A stretch of 16,041 bases of DNA. It comes from an uncultured Roseburia sp. Its GTDB lineage: Bacteria > Bacillota > Clostridia > Lachnospirales > Lachnospiraceae. The stretch is taken from the NCBI GenBank assembly GCA_945928585.1, contig CAMENQ010000011.1:1-16041 (forward strand). The letters are read 5' to 3'. Position numbers and translations under genes: made by a program. Below the pieces are notes generated by a model. That model was not told the origin of the DNA. It made no database searches and saw nothing but the letters and a program-made list of their open reading frames with translations. Positions 7,170 through 12,723 of this stretch are shown here, in pieces (positions within the stretch are counted from its first letter, which is position 1; each line of letters begins with the position of its first letter).

Positions 7170-8438
7170 ATGAACGAAATTTATTACCGGAAAAACATAA
7201 AAATAAAGCTTCCCGAAGCTGTCACCATTATACTTAAAACTCTGCGTGATGCCGGGTATGAGGCTTATGCCGTAGGCGGCTGTGTGCGTGACAGCATTCT
7301 TGGTAAAGAACCGAAGGACTGGGACATTACCACATCTGCCAAACCTCTTGAAACAAAAGCATTGTTCAAGCGCACTATTGACACAGGCATACAACATGGA
7401 ACCGTAACTGTTATGATTAAAGGAGAGGGCTATGAAGTTACCACCTACAGAGTTGACGGAGAATATACTGACGGCAGGCATCCAAAGGGGGTAACCTTTA
7501 CTGCCAGTCTTATAGAGGATTTAAAGCGTCGAGATTTTACGATAAATGCTATGGCGTATAATGAGCAACATGGTGTTGTTGACTGCTTTAATGGAATAGA
7601 CGATTTAAAAAACGGCATTATTCGATGTGTAGGAAATGCTAAGGAGCGATTTACCGAGGATGCCCTTAGAATGTTACGCGCCGTAAGATTCAGCGGTGTT
7701 TTGGGATTTGATATATGTAAGGATACACATACTGCCATAAAGGTTCTGGCTTCAACCATTTCCAAAATCAGCAGAGAGCGTATACAGGCAGAACTTGAAA
7801 AGCTTATTATGTCATCACATCCCGACAGGATTAGCGTTCTATATGATACAGAGCTTATGAAGTACATTTTTCCCGAAATGCTCCCTATGCCAAATAACTA
7901 TTCCTGCAGTCTGCTTACAGATAAGCTTAATGAAGCACCACATAATCATTATATAAGATGGGCACTGTTTATTACCTATGCAAATGGAAATACAAATGAA
8001 TATGATCTTTTGCGCTCCTTAAAATTTGACAATGCTACAATAAAGATTTGCAATCAGCTGTTAAAATATAAAGATGAAGCTTTAAGTCTGAACCAGTCAG
8101 ATTTAAGACATATCATTGTAAAAATCGGAAAGGATATTTTTGGAAATTATTATATTCCATATAGGAAAATACTTATTTCTTATGATGAGGATGCCTTAAA
8201 TTTCCTTAAGCAGATTGAAGCTGTGTATGAAAACATAAAAGCCCGCGGCGACTGTCTGTCCATCGGCGAACTTGCAGTTAACGGAAATGATATAAGAAGC
8301 TTGGGAATTACAGAAGGAAAACAGATAGGAGCCATCCTGAATATGCTTTTTGAGCTTGTTCTTAATGATTACTCATTAAATTCAAAAGATTATCTTTTGG
8401 AATATTCCAAAGAATATATTCATAAAAACAAACCATAG
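7170..8438 (+). CDS. cca: CCA tRNA nucleotidyltransferase (tRNA CCA-adding enzyme)
   Basis: A 422-residue class II nucleotidyltransferase that adds or repairs the 3' CCA end of tRNAs using CTP and ATP. The head domain shows YAVGGCVRDSILG (33-45), the catalytic metal pair Asp50 and Asp52 in KDWDITT, then the neck motif RRDFTINAMAYN (120-131) and EDALRMLRAVRF (163-174). The rest is the helical tRNA-binding body; no HD phosphohydrolase motif is seen, and the length is normal for Firmicutes. The ribosome-binding site is poor (GAAAG followed by A's), but no better start exists in frame and the N-terminus aligns with the family. It is expressed from its own sigma-A promoter, divergent from flagellin, and ends at a hairpin that also holds the next gene's ribosome-binding site. 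Confidence 0.96.
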   Translation: MNEIYYRKNIKIKLPEAVTIILKTLRDAGYEAYAVGGCVRDSILGKEPKDWDITTSAKPLETKALFKRTIDTGIQHGTVTVMIKGEGYEVTTYRVDGEYTDGRHPKGVTFTASLIEDLKRRDFTINAMAYNEQHGVVDCFNGIDDLKNGIIRCVGNAKERFTEDALRMLRAVRFSGVLGFDICKDTHTAIKVLASTISKISRERIQAELEKLIMSSHPDRISVLYDTELMKYIFPEMLPMPNNYSCSLLTDKLNEAPHNHYIRWALFITYANGNTNEYDLLRSLKFDNATIKICNQLLKYKDEALSLNQSDLRHIIVKIGKDIFGNYYIPYRKILISYDEDALNFLKQIEAVYENIKARGDCLSIGELAVNGNDIRSLGITEGKQIGAILNMLFELVLNDYSLNSKDYLLEYSKEYIHKNKP

Positions 8439-8447
8439 AATTTTAAA

Positions 8448-8476
8448 TCATAAATCCTAATTCTCCCTCATAGTAT
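8448..8476 (+). promoter_or_regulatory. Possible sporulation (sigma-E-like) promoter for the CotS-family gene
   Basis: TCATAAA (8448-8454), a 14-nt spacer, then CATAGTAT (8469-8476) resembles the Bacillus sigma-E pattern (ATA core at -35, CATAnnnT at -10); the same -10 also fits sigma-K CATAnnnTA. Start would be near 8483, in the loop of the adjoining hairpin, so this transcript would lack the 5' stem arm. A kinase-fold coat-type gene downstream makes this plausible, but short matches occur by chance. Confidence 0.35.
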
Positions 8477-8511
8477 AGATTATCAATACACTATGAGGGA
8501 GGAATTTTTTT
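8460..8511 (+). terminator. cca terminator whose 3' arm carries the next gene's Shine-Dalgarno sequence
   Basis: An 11-bp perfect stem (TCCCTCATAGT 8464-8474 with ACTATGAGGGA 8490-8500) extends to 15 bp past one bulged base and is followed by seven T's (8505-8511). This is a good intrinsic terminator for cca. The right arm includes GGGAGG, the ribosome-binding site for the TTG start at 8510, which sits at the end of the T run. Confidence 0.8.
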
Positions 8512-9514
8512 GAGTGACTTGGGTTTAGGAGTCATTGACCAGTATGACATATCGGTTTTACGGACTCTCAAAGGGAGAGGTGCCATTATATTAGAGACTG
8601 AACAGGGCTATAAAAGGCTTATGGAATATAAAGGAACACCGGGCAGACTTGAATATATGGGAAGTCTTCTTGATTACATATACGGACACGGTCTTAAACA
8701 GGTTGATAATATATTAAAAAATAAGGAGGGTTCATTACTGTCAACAGATGAATGTGGCGATAAATATATTATTACCGACTGGTTCTATGGCAATGAATGT
8801 GACGTAAAATCAAAAAACAATGTAAAGGAGGGGGCTGCACTCCTTGCCAGACTGCATAATATAACAGCTGCAGGCTTTAAGGATTATTTTAATGAAAGCA
8901 GCAAAGCTCCCCCGATTTCCATACCTGCCACTAATAATCTGTTAGTTGAATATGAAAAGCACAATCACGAGCTTAAACGTGCCAGAGTATATATCAGAGG
9001 GAGGAAACACAAGTCTCAATTTGAGTATAATGTACTCAATAACCTTGATGAGTATTTAAGCTATGCAACTGAGGCAACGGCAAAGCTTCTTAATTCAGAC
9101 TACGAAACACTGGAAAGAGCAGCTATAGACAAAGGATGCATTTGTCATGGAAATTATAATTATCATAATATTATATTTTCAAAGAATAAGGTTGCCATAG
9201 TGAATTTTGAGAAAAGCGGCAGTGGTATTCTTATTAAGGATTTATATCTTTATTTCCGGAAGGTGATGGAAAAATATGACTGGGAAAGTACTATCGGTCA
9301 TGAGATAATAGATACATATAACAGCGTCCGCCCTATTCCTTCTAATGAATATGAGGTTTTAAAGATTATGCTTATGTATCCTGAAAAATTCTGGAAGCTG
9401 GTGAACCATTATTATAATAGTAATAAAGCATGGATACCTGATAAAAATCTTGAGAAAATAAACAAGGTCTGTTACCAGCAAAAACGTAAGGAAGAATTTA
9501 TAAGCCACATGTGA
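8510..9514 (+). CDS. CotS-family spore-coat-type protein, kinase (APH) fold, probably catalytically altered
   Basis: A 334-residue soluble protein with the aminoglycoside-phosphotransferase/CotS fold. The N-lobe has strands at 24-40, and LARLHN (112-117) is the usual pre-catalytic helix. The catalytic loop reads CHGNYNYHNIIF (212-223) where active members have HGDxxxxN. The metal-binding DFD/DFE position reads VNFE (231-234). Both key aspartates are thus asparagine, which suggests a pseudokinase or binding role. The start is TTG at 8510 with GGAGG 7 nt upstream; no ATG or GTG fits. CotS relatives in Bacillus are spore coat proteins made in the mother cell. Here that role is inferred from family resemblance and a possible sporulation promoter. 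The last codons and stop lie within a terminator stem. It is convergent with the lipoprotein gene. Confidence 0.75.
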   Translation: MSDLGLGVIDQYDISVLRTLKGRGAIILETEQGYKRLMEYKGTPGRLEYMGSLLDYIYGHGLKQVDNILKNKEGSLLSTDECGDKYIITDWFYGNECDVKSKNNVKEGAALLARLHNITAAGFKDYFNESSKAPPISIPATNNLLVEYEKHNHELKRARVYIRGRKHKSQFEYNVLNNLDEYLSYATEATAKLLNSDYETLERAAIDKGCICHGNYNYHNIIFSKNKVAIVNFEKSGSGILIKDLYLYFRKVMEKYDWESTIGHEIIDTYNSVRPIPSNEYEVLKIMLMYPEKFWKLVNHYYNSNKAWIPDKNLEKINKVCYQQKRKEEFISHM

Positions 9515-9529
9515 AAACATGTGGCTTAT
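9500..9529. terminator. Terminator between convergent genes, overlapping the CotS-like stop codon
   Basis: A perfect 13-bp stem (9500-9512 with 9517-9529) capped by a GAAA tetraloop, followed on the plus strand by ATTTATAGTTTTT-type T-rich sequence. The stop TGA (9512-9514) straddles stem and loop. The symmetry may let it also serve the minus-strand lipoprotein gene, though the T tract on that side is weaker. Confidence 0.85.
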
Positions 9530-9538
9530 TTATAGTTT

Positions 9539-11185
9539 TTATTCAGTTATCGTTATCGTAATAACATATATGGTACTTGAAATGCAGGCTGCCTCACCTG
9601 ATATGCGGAATCCTCCCGTTGCAGGATAATTACTATAATTTATTTCGCTGCTGTTAAGATAATTGTCTATGGTTACATTTCCCTCACATTTAACATATGC
9701 CGTTATGCTGCTGTTTCCTGCTGCAAGCTGGCTGTTTACATAGTTGCTGTAGTCAGATACTGTAGAATATATGGTGCCATACTCCTTAACCGCAAAGTAA
9801 TCATAATTGTACTTTGTTCCATTGCAGGCATTTCCATATGTGTATACATGATCCTGTCTCATCTGTGCATCTGTTATATTAAAATAGTTGTAGTATATGC
9901 TTCCACTGTCCTGTGGCTGTCCGTTTACTGAAACAAGAGGATCATCCCATGTACAGTCAATCTGATACCATTCATTATCGAGGCATACCGCATTCCATGC
10001 ATGAGCCTGTCCGTTTCCTGTTCCAGTCACTATGTCACATTTTATTCCAAGTAAATCCATACAAAGCTTAAAGCTTTCTGCATATCCCTGACATACTGCC
10101 TTTTTCTTTAAGAAAACTCCCTCAGGATGGAAATTGTATTCTTCCATTGCATTTAAATTTTCACATGCTTCTATGTTATATCTGCAGTTTGAAACAATAT
10201 AATCATGTACTGCCTTTTCTCTTTCAGGATCAGTGCTGTAATTTTTCATTACATCATCAATAAGAGGCTTTACTACCGCAAATATCTGTTTCTGTGTAGC
10301 ATCAAGTTTTGATGTATCTCCGTTGACATAGGCTAAGGCATAACCATAATTTGCACTGTCAGGCGATACATATATCTTTTTTGTTGAAGAATTGTTTGAT
10401 GTGTCTGTGTACTCTGTCTTATTGTCATTAACAATATCCTTATTCTGCTCAGATATCTGGGAATTTGCATTTCCTACGCTTACTGTTGCCGTAGTCTCTG
10501 TCTCCACTTTCACAGGTGCCTTGGTGGTACTTTGAGTAGTATTTCCTGTGTTTCCTGTTGATGTACCTGAACTTGAAGAGCTGCTGTTTCCTGTTGTTCC
10601 TGCATTTGAGGAACTGCTACCTGTTGTGCTTTGGTTCGAAGTACTGCTGCTACCTGTTGTACTTTGATTTGAAGTACTACTGCTTCCCGTTGTACTTTGA
10701 TTTGATGTACTGCTGCTTCCTGTTGTGCTTTGGTTTGAGGTACCACTACTTCCCGACGTACTTGAATTTGAGGCATTTCCATTTCCTGATGTATTTGGTT
10801 TTGAAGTGTTTCCGTTTCCTGAGCTGCCGGTACTTGTGTTATTTTTATTTCCCTGTGTTTCCTTATTATTGGTACTGCTTTCTGATGCATTATTTGTTGT
10901 ATTATTATTTTCCTTCTTATCAGCAGCATCACTCACCAAGGATGTGTTTTCCTCAGAATCGGTTTTATCTTCTTTTTCACCGGTTTCAGCAGTTTCCTTG
11001 TTTTTTGATGTATCCTTATTTTTATCATCATTGTCTGTTTCTTTGTTGTCATTCTCTGCAACTGCTTTTTTGTTTTCTTCGTAACTGCTTTTCTGCGTCG
11101 AAGATTCCTCATTACTGCCACATCCTGTTATTACAAATGCAGCTGCTGCCGCTGCAATAATAAATCTAATGTTTTTTCTTCTCAT
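9539..11185 (-). CDS. Secreted lipoprotein with low-complexity stalk and transglutaminase-like domain
   Basis: A 548-residue surface lipoprotein. It begins MRRKN, a hydrophobic stretch and lipobox VITGC, with the lipid-bearing Cys at 22. Residues 23-225 are a stalk rich in Ser, Thr, Asn, Gly, Lys and Glu, including four 11-residue repeats of GSSSTSNQSTT type (145-188). After a linker, about 300-440 is a transglutaminase-like (papain-fold) domain with catalytic Cys365 in KAVCQGYAESF, His395 in QAHAWNAV and Asp410 in YQIDCTWDD; the triad is intact. The C-terminal 100 residues look like a small beta domain. The start chosen is ATG 11185, because GGAG stands 6-7 nt before it; an ATG at 11197 adds four residues but has no ribosome-binding site. 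Such domains act as proteases, peptidases or crosslinkers at the cell wall; the substrate is unknown. It is transcribed alone with a structured leader. Confidence 0.88.
   Translation of the reverse strand: MRRKNIRFIIAAAAAAFVITGCGSNEESSTQKSSYEENKKAVAENDNKETDNDDKNKDTSKNKETAETGEKEDKTDSEENTSLVSDAADKKENNNTTNNASESSTNNKETQGNKNNTSTGSSGNGNTSKPNTSGNGNASNSSTSGSSGTSNQSTTGSSSTSNQSTTGSSSTSNQSTTGSSSTSNQSTTGSSSSNAGTTGNSSSSSSGTSTGNTGNTTQSTTKAPVKVETETTATVSVGNANSQISEQNKDIVNDNKTEYTDTSNNSSTKKIYVSPDSANYGYALAYVNGDTSKLDATQKQIFAVVKPLIDDVMKNYSTDPEREKAVHDYIVSNCRYNIEACENLNAMEEYNFHPEGVFLKKKAVCQGYAESFKLCMDLLGIKCDIVTGTGNGQAHAWNAVCLDNEWYQIDCTWDDPLVSVNGQPQDSGSIYYNYFNITDAQMRQDHVYTYGNACNGTKYNYDYFAVKEYGTIYSTVSDYSNYVNSQLAAGNSSITAYVKCEGNVTIDNYLNSSEINYSNYPATGGFRISGEAACISSTIYVITITITE
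10622..10753 (-). repeat. Four tandem 33-bp repeats in the lipoprotein stalk
   Basis: Four in-frame copies of a 33-bp unit encode GSSGTSNQSTT once and GSSSTSNQSTT three times; a fifth, degraded copy follows (GSSSSNAG). Units differ at synonymous third positions (for example AAC/AAT, GGA/GGT, TCA/TCG). The protein repeat is therefore conserved while the DNA has drifted, yet the units remain similar enough to change copy number by slippage. Confidence 0.9.
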
Positions 11186-11204
11186 GCTAATCTCCATTCT
11201 GAAG

Positions 11205-11292
11205 CGTTTTACAAAACGTGAATACCATCATGGCTATTTGTGACGCTCCTGCACAATCAGCCATGTAAAAATAAGCTATCAGGCTTATTTTT
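11205..11292 (-). promoter_or_regulatory. Three consecutive hairpins in the lipoprotein leader
   Basis: In transcript order: AAAAATAAGC/GCTTATTTTT (11267-11292), terminator-like with a T run. Then CATGGCT/AGCCATG with inner TTGTG/CACAA (11229-11265), presenting the nine-base loop CAGGAGCGT. Then CGTTTT/AAAACG (11205-11218), just before the ribosome-binding site. The first two are one base apart. The layout suggests attenuation or leader control, but matches no riboswitch class I know. Confidence 0.5.
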
Positions 11293-11348
11293 CGCACTAA
11301 TCCTCTTTTCTTATCCGAGAAACAACACTTTTTCATTTACTTTTTCAC

Positions 11349-11377
11349 ATTTTATCATAAAAGTGTATAAAACACAA
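11349..11377 (-). promoter_or_regulatory. Candidate sigma-A promoter for the lipoprotein gene
   Basis: On the minus strand TTGTGT (11372-11377), a 17-nt spacer and TAAAAT (11349-11354). The -10 is good and the -35 moderate. Transcription would start near 11342, giving a leader of about 155 nt containing all three hairpins. Confidence 0.5.
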
Positions 11378-11398
11378 TGATTATTGTCTGCCGAAACA

Positions 11399-11440
11399 TA
11401 CGCAAAAACGTACGCAAAACTTTATATACGCAAAACTTTA
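11399..11440. repeat. Direct repeats (TACGCAAAA...) between divergent promoters
   Basis: Three copies of TACGCAAAA begin at 11399, 11411 and 11427; the last two extend to the identical 14-mer TACGCAAAACTTTA. A partial inverted copy (TTTTGC, 11447-11452) abuts the -35 of the plus-strand promoter. Position just upstream of that promoter suggests binding sites for a regulator of the Panacea operon, of the lipoprotein gene, or of both. Confidence 0.6.
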
Positions 11441-11452
11441 GTGATATTTTGC

Positions 11453-11481
11453 TTGACGTAACTATACATTAAACATATACT
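11453..11481 (+). promoter_or_regulatory. Sigma-A promoter of the Panacea-domain operon
   Basis: TTGACG (11453-11458), a 17-nt spacer and TATACT (11476-11481), each 5 of 6 bases from consensus. Start would be near 11488, giving a leader of about 95 nt. That leader holds a 7-bp hairpin (TCACTTC/GAAGTGA, 11540-11558) followed by a T-rich stretch and then the AAGGAGG ribosome-binding site. Confidence 0.75.
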
Positions 11482-11582
11482 ATAATTAATGTATTAAATC
11501 AGTACATTATATTTTCAAAAAAGTGTATGGCATTTGGGGTCACTTCTATCGGAAGTGAAATTATTTTAAGGAGGGTGTCAAA

Positions 11583-12236
11583 ATGAGAGATGTATATGAT
11601 TTTGCTAAATTCTTCATAAAAAATGGCGCTGATTCTATGCCAAACACATATGACGGAAATATGAAATTACAAAAATTATTAGTTTTGGCAGATTTAGCTA
11701 ACATTGCAGAGTATGGAGAGCCCTTATTTGACGAGCAGGTCCTGGCTTTTAAAAATGGATGTGTTGTTGAAAAGGTTCGCTTAAGATATAAGAATGATTA
11801 TTTTGGATTTAAGCACGATAGCGATGCTTACCAACCGGATTTTTCTGAAAATGAATATATTATTCTTAATATGATTATGGAAATATTTGGAAATGCTTCT
11901 GCAAGAGAATTATCTGACATTAATCATACTTTTAATTTTTGGAAAGTTGCTTTTGATAATGGTACCAGTTGTACCGGATATCATAATAAAGAACTTTCGG
12001 TTGTTGATATGATGTCACAACAAGATGACATAAATCGAATGCGGGAAATTATTTCTGCATACAAAGAAACGTCTACTGATGTAACTGCAAGTGAAACTAT
12101 TAATGGAGTAACTTTTTATTATGATGGATTTACATTAACAGACGAACTGCTTGAACAGTTAGAAAACTTTTCATTATCGGCTGACGATGACACATATAGT
12201 GTTTACTTAGATAATGAAAGGCTGGTGATCTATTAA
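11583..12236 (+). CDS. Panacea-domain (DUF4065/SocA-like) protein, probable antitoxin
   Basis: A 217-residue soluble protein. Residues 1-160 match the Panacea/SocA-like fold: NMKLQKLLVLADLANIAEYG (26-45), then PLFDEQVLAFKNGCVVEKVR (47-66), the counterpart of the family's LFDE..AW.YGPVV signature, and a helical second half. Family members such as SocA and PanA neutralise varied toxins encoded beside them. Residues 165-217 (ETINGVTFYYDGFTLTDELL onward) form an extra beta-rich tail that is not part of the core domain as I know it. The start has AAGGAGG about 8-9 nt upstream. Its stop TAA shares one base with the ATG of the next gene (TAATG), so the two are translationally coupled. A strong promoter and upstream repeats suggest tight control. 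Family confident; toxin-antitoxin role inferred. Confidence 0.8.
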   Translation: MRDVYDFAKFFIKNGADSMPNTYDGNMKLQKLLVLADLANIAEYGEPLFDEQVLAFKNGCVVEKVRLRYKNDYFGFKHDSDAYQPDFSENEYIILNMIMEIFGNASARELSDINHTFNFWKVAFDNGTSCTGYHNKELSVVDMMSQQDDINRMREIISAYKETSTDVTASETINGVTFYYDGFTLTDELLEQLENFSLSADDDTYSVYLDNERLVIY

Positions 12237-12568
12237 TGAATTTTACTGAAGGTCACGGAGTTCTTGGCAGAGTGCGATTTGTCGATGGAGAAATCCCTGC
12301 TTATGATAGAACATATCTTGTAATAAATGTATCAACTGAGTATATAGAAGTATTAAATGTTTCCTCAATAATGGGCAAAGAAAGAAAACTGGCTTTCCCG
12401 ACAAATGAGAGACTGAGAACATATAATCCACCGTTTTTGAAACCATCTTTTGTAAAACTAGATTCACTTACCAAAGTTCCAAAAACTGACTGGAGTAACT
12501 TGACAGTACTTAATGGTGGTAAAACTCTGGATGCCAATGAACTGATGAGAATAAAAGGATTACTCTAA
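12236..12568 (+). CDS. MazF/PemK-like small protein, candidate toxin partner
   Basis: A 110-residue protein, mostly beta strand by appearance. GRVRFVD (11-17), YDRTYLVINVSTEYIEVLNV (23-42) and KPSFVKLDSLTKVP (69-82) resemble the barrel strands of MazF/PemK endoribonucleases, where a substrate strand is followed by a PS.V.LDQ..tV segment. The resemblance is distant and the usual N-terminal G-x-I/V-...-G-x-E-Q-xG loop is not preserved, so activity cannot be assumed. Immediate TAATG overlap with the Panacea gene supports a functional pair, as in PanAT modules. Its own stop overlaps the ATG of a 49-codon gene in the same way. Alternatives are an unrelated small beta-barrel adaptor, or an accessory to the membrane peptide that follows. 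Confidence 0.55.
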   Translation: MNFTEGHGVLGRVRFVDGEIPAYDRTYLVINVSTEYIEVLNVSSIMGKERKLAFPTNERLRTYNPPFLKPSFVKLDSLTKVPKTDWSNLTVLNGGKTLDANELMRIKGLL

Positions 12569-12717
12569 TGCGTAATGCTTTGTTAACAGTTACAAAATCA
12601 ATCAAAAAAGCAACCTTAACTTTGGTCGGTGCGGTTGCTTTTTTGATGTTTATTTTTATCGTTGCAATCGTCCTGTTAAAACTAATTAGAGGGGATTCAA
12701 AAACGAATTCCCTCTAA
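12568..12717 (+). CDS. Small single-pass membrane protein, 49 aa, third gene of the Panacea operon
   Basis: A short frame starting MRNALLTVTKSIKK, followed by an uninterrupted hydrophobic stretch of about 22-24 residues (16-39, LVGAVAFLMFIFIVAIVLL in its centre), then LIRGDSKTNSL and a TAA stop. The basic N-terminal flank and single helix fit a small inner-membrane protein. Its ATG overlaps the previous stop as TAATG, and AAAGGA lies 8 nt upstream. The same junction type occurs between the first two genes, which argues against chance. The frame also contains a terminator-like inverted repeat, so it could instead be a non-coding tail that happens to be open. In Panacea systems some toxins are small membrane proteins, so this may be the toxin or a membrane-acting helper; that is inference. 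Confidence 0.55.
   Translation: MRNALLTVTKSIKKATLTLVGAVAFLMFIFIVAIVLLKLIRGDSKTNSL
12601..12647 (+). terminator. Strong inverted repeat / terminator inside the 49-codon frame
   Basis: A perfect 15-bp stem, ATCAAAAAAGCAACC (12601-12615) with GGTTGCTTTTTTGAT (12633-12647), and a 17-nt loop. The T run within the right arm, and further T's after it, fit an intrinsic terminator. It falls inside the 49-aa frame, so full-length mRNA for that frame would need readthrough or a translating ribosome that melts the stem. Confidence 0.65.
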
Positions 12718-12719
12718 TT
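12684..12719. terminator. Bidirectional terminator between the Panacea operon and the response regulator
   Basis: A 15-bp stem (12684-12698 with 12705-12719, one G-U type pair) and the loop AAAAAC. It overlaps the stop codon of the 49-aa frame and lies 4 nt beyond the response-regulator stop on the other strand, where TTAGTTTT follows. It probably ends both converging transcripts. Confidence 0.7.
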
Positions 12720-12723
12720 GTCT

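Noticed and set aside
7445..7867. Minus-strand 140-aa frame opposite cca
   Set aside because: Antisense shadow of a clear cca gene, with no signals.
10622..10753. 33-bp repeats as a CRISPR array
   Set aside because: Units are directly adjacent without spacers and are in frame within a lipoprotein gene.
10558..11160. Long plus-strand frames opposite the lipoprotein stalk (Cys/Tyr/Phe/Leu-rich)
   Set aside because: They mirror the low-complexity Ser/Thr/Asn codons on the other strand and lack ribosome-binding sites and protein-like composition.
11186..11197. Lipoprotein start at ATG 11197
   Set aside because: This ATG overlaps the GGAG that serves the ATG at 11185 and has no ribosome-binding site of its own.
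11205..11292. Cyclic-di-GMP (GEMM) or other known riboswitch in the lipoprotein leader
   Set aside because: The conserved GEMM core bases and paired tetraloop-receptor arrangement are not present.
11399..11440. Short direct repeats as iterons of a replication origin
   Set aside because: Only three copies, no Rep gene nearby, and they abut a promoter; an operator is more likely.
11583..12717. The Panacea operon as part of an integrated prophage
   Set aside because: No integrase, phage structural genes, attachment-site repeats or tRNA target seen in the window; it looks like a small self-contained accessory module.
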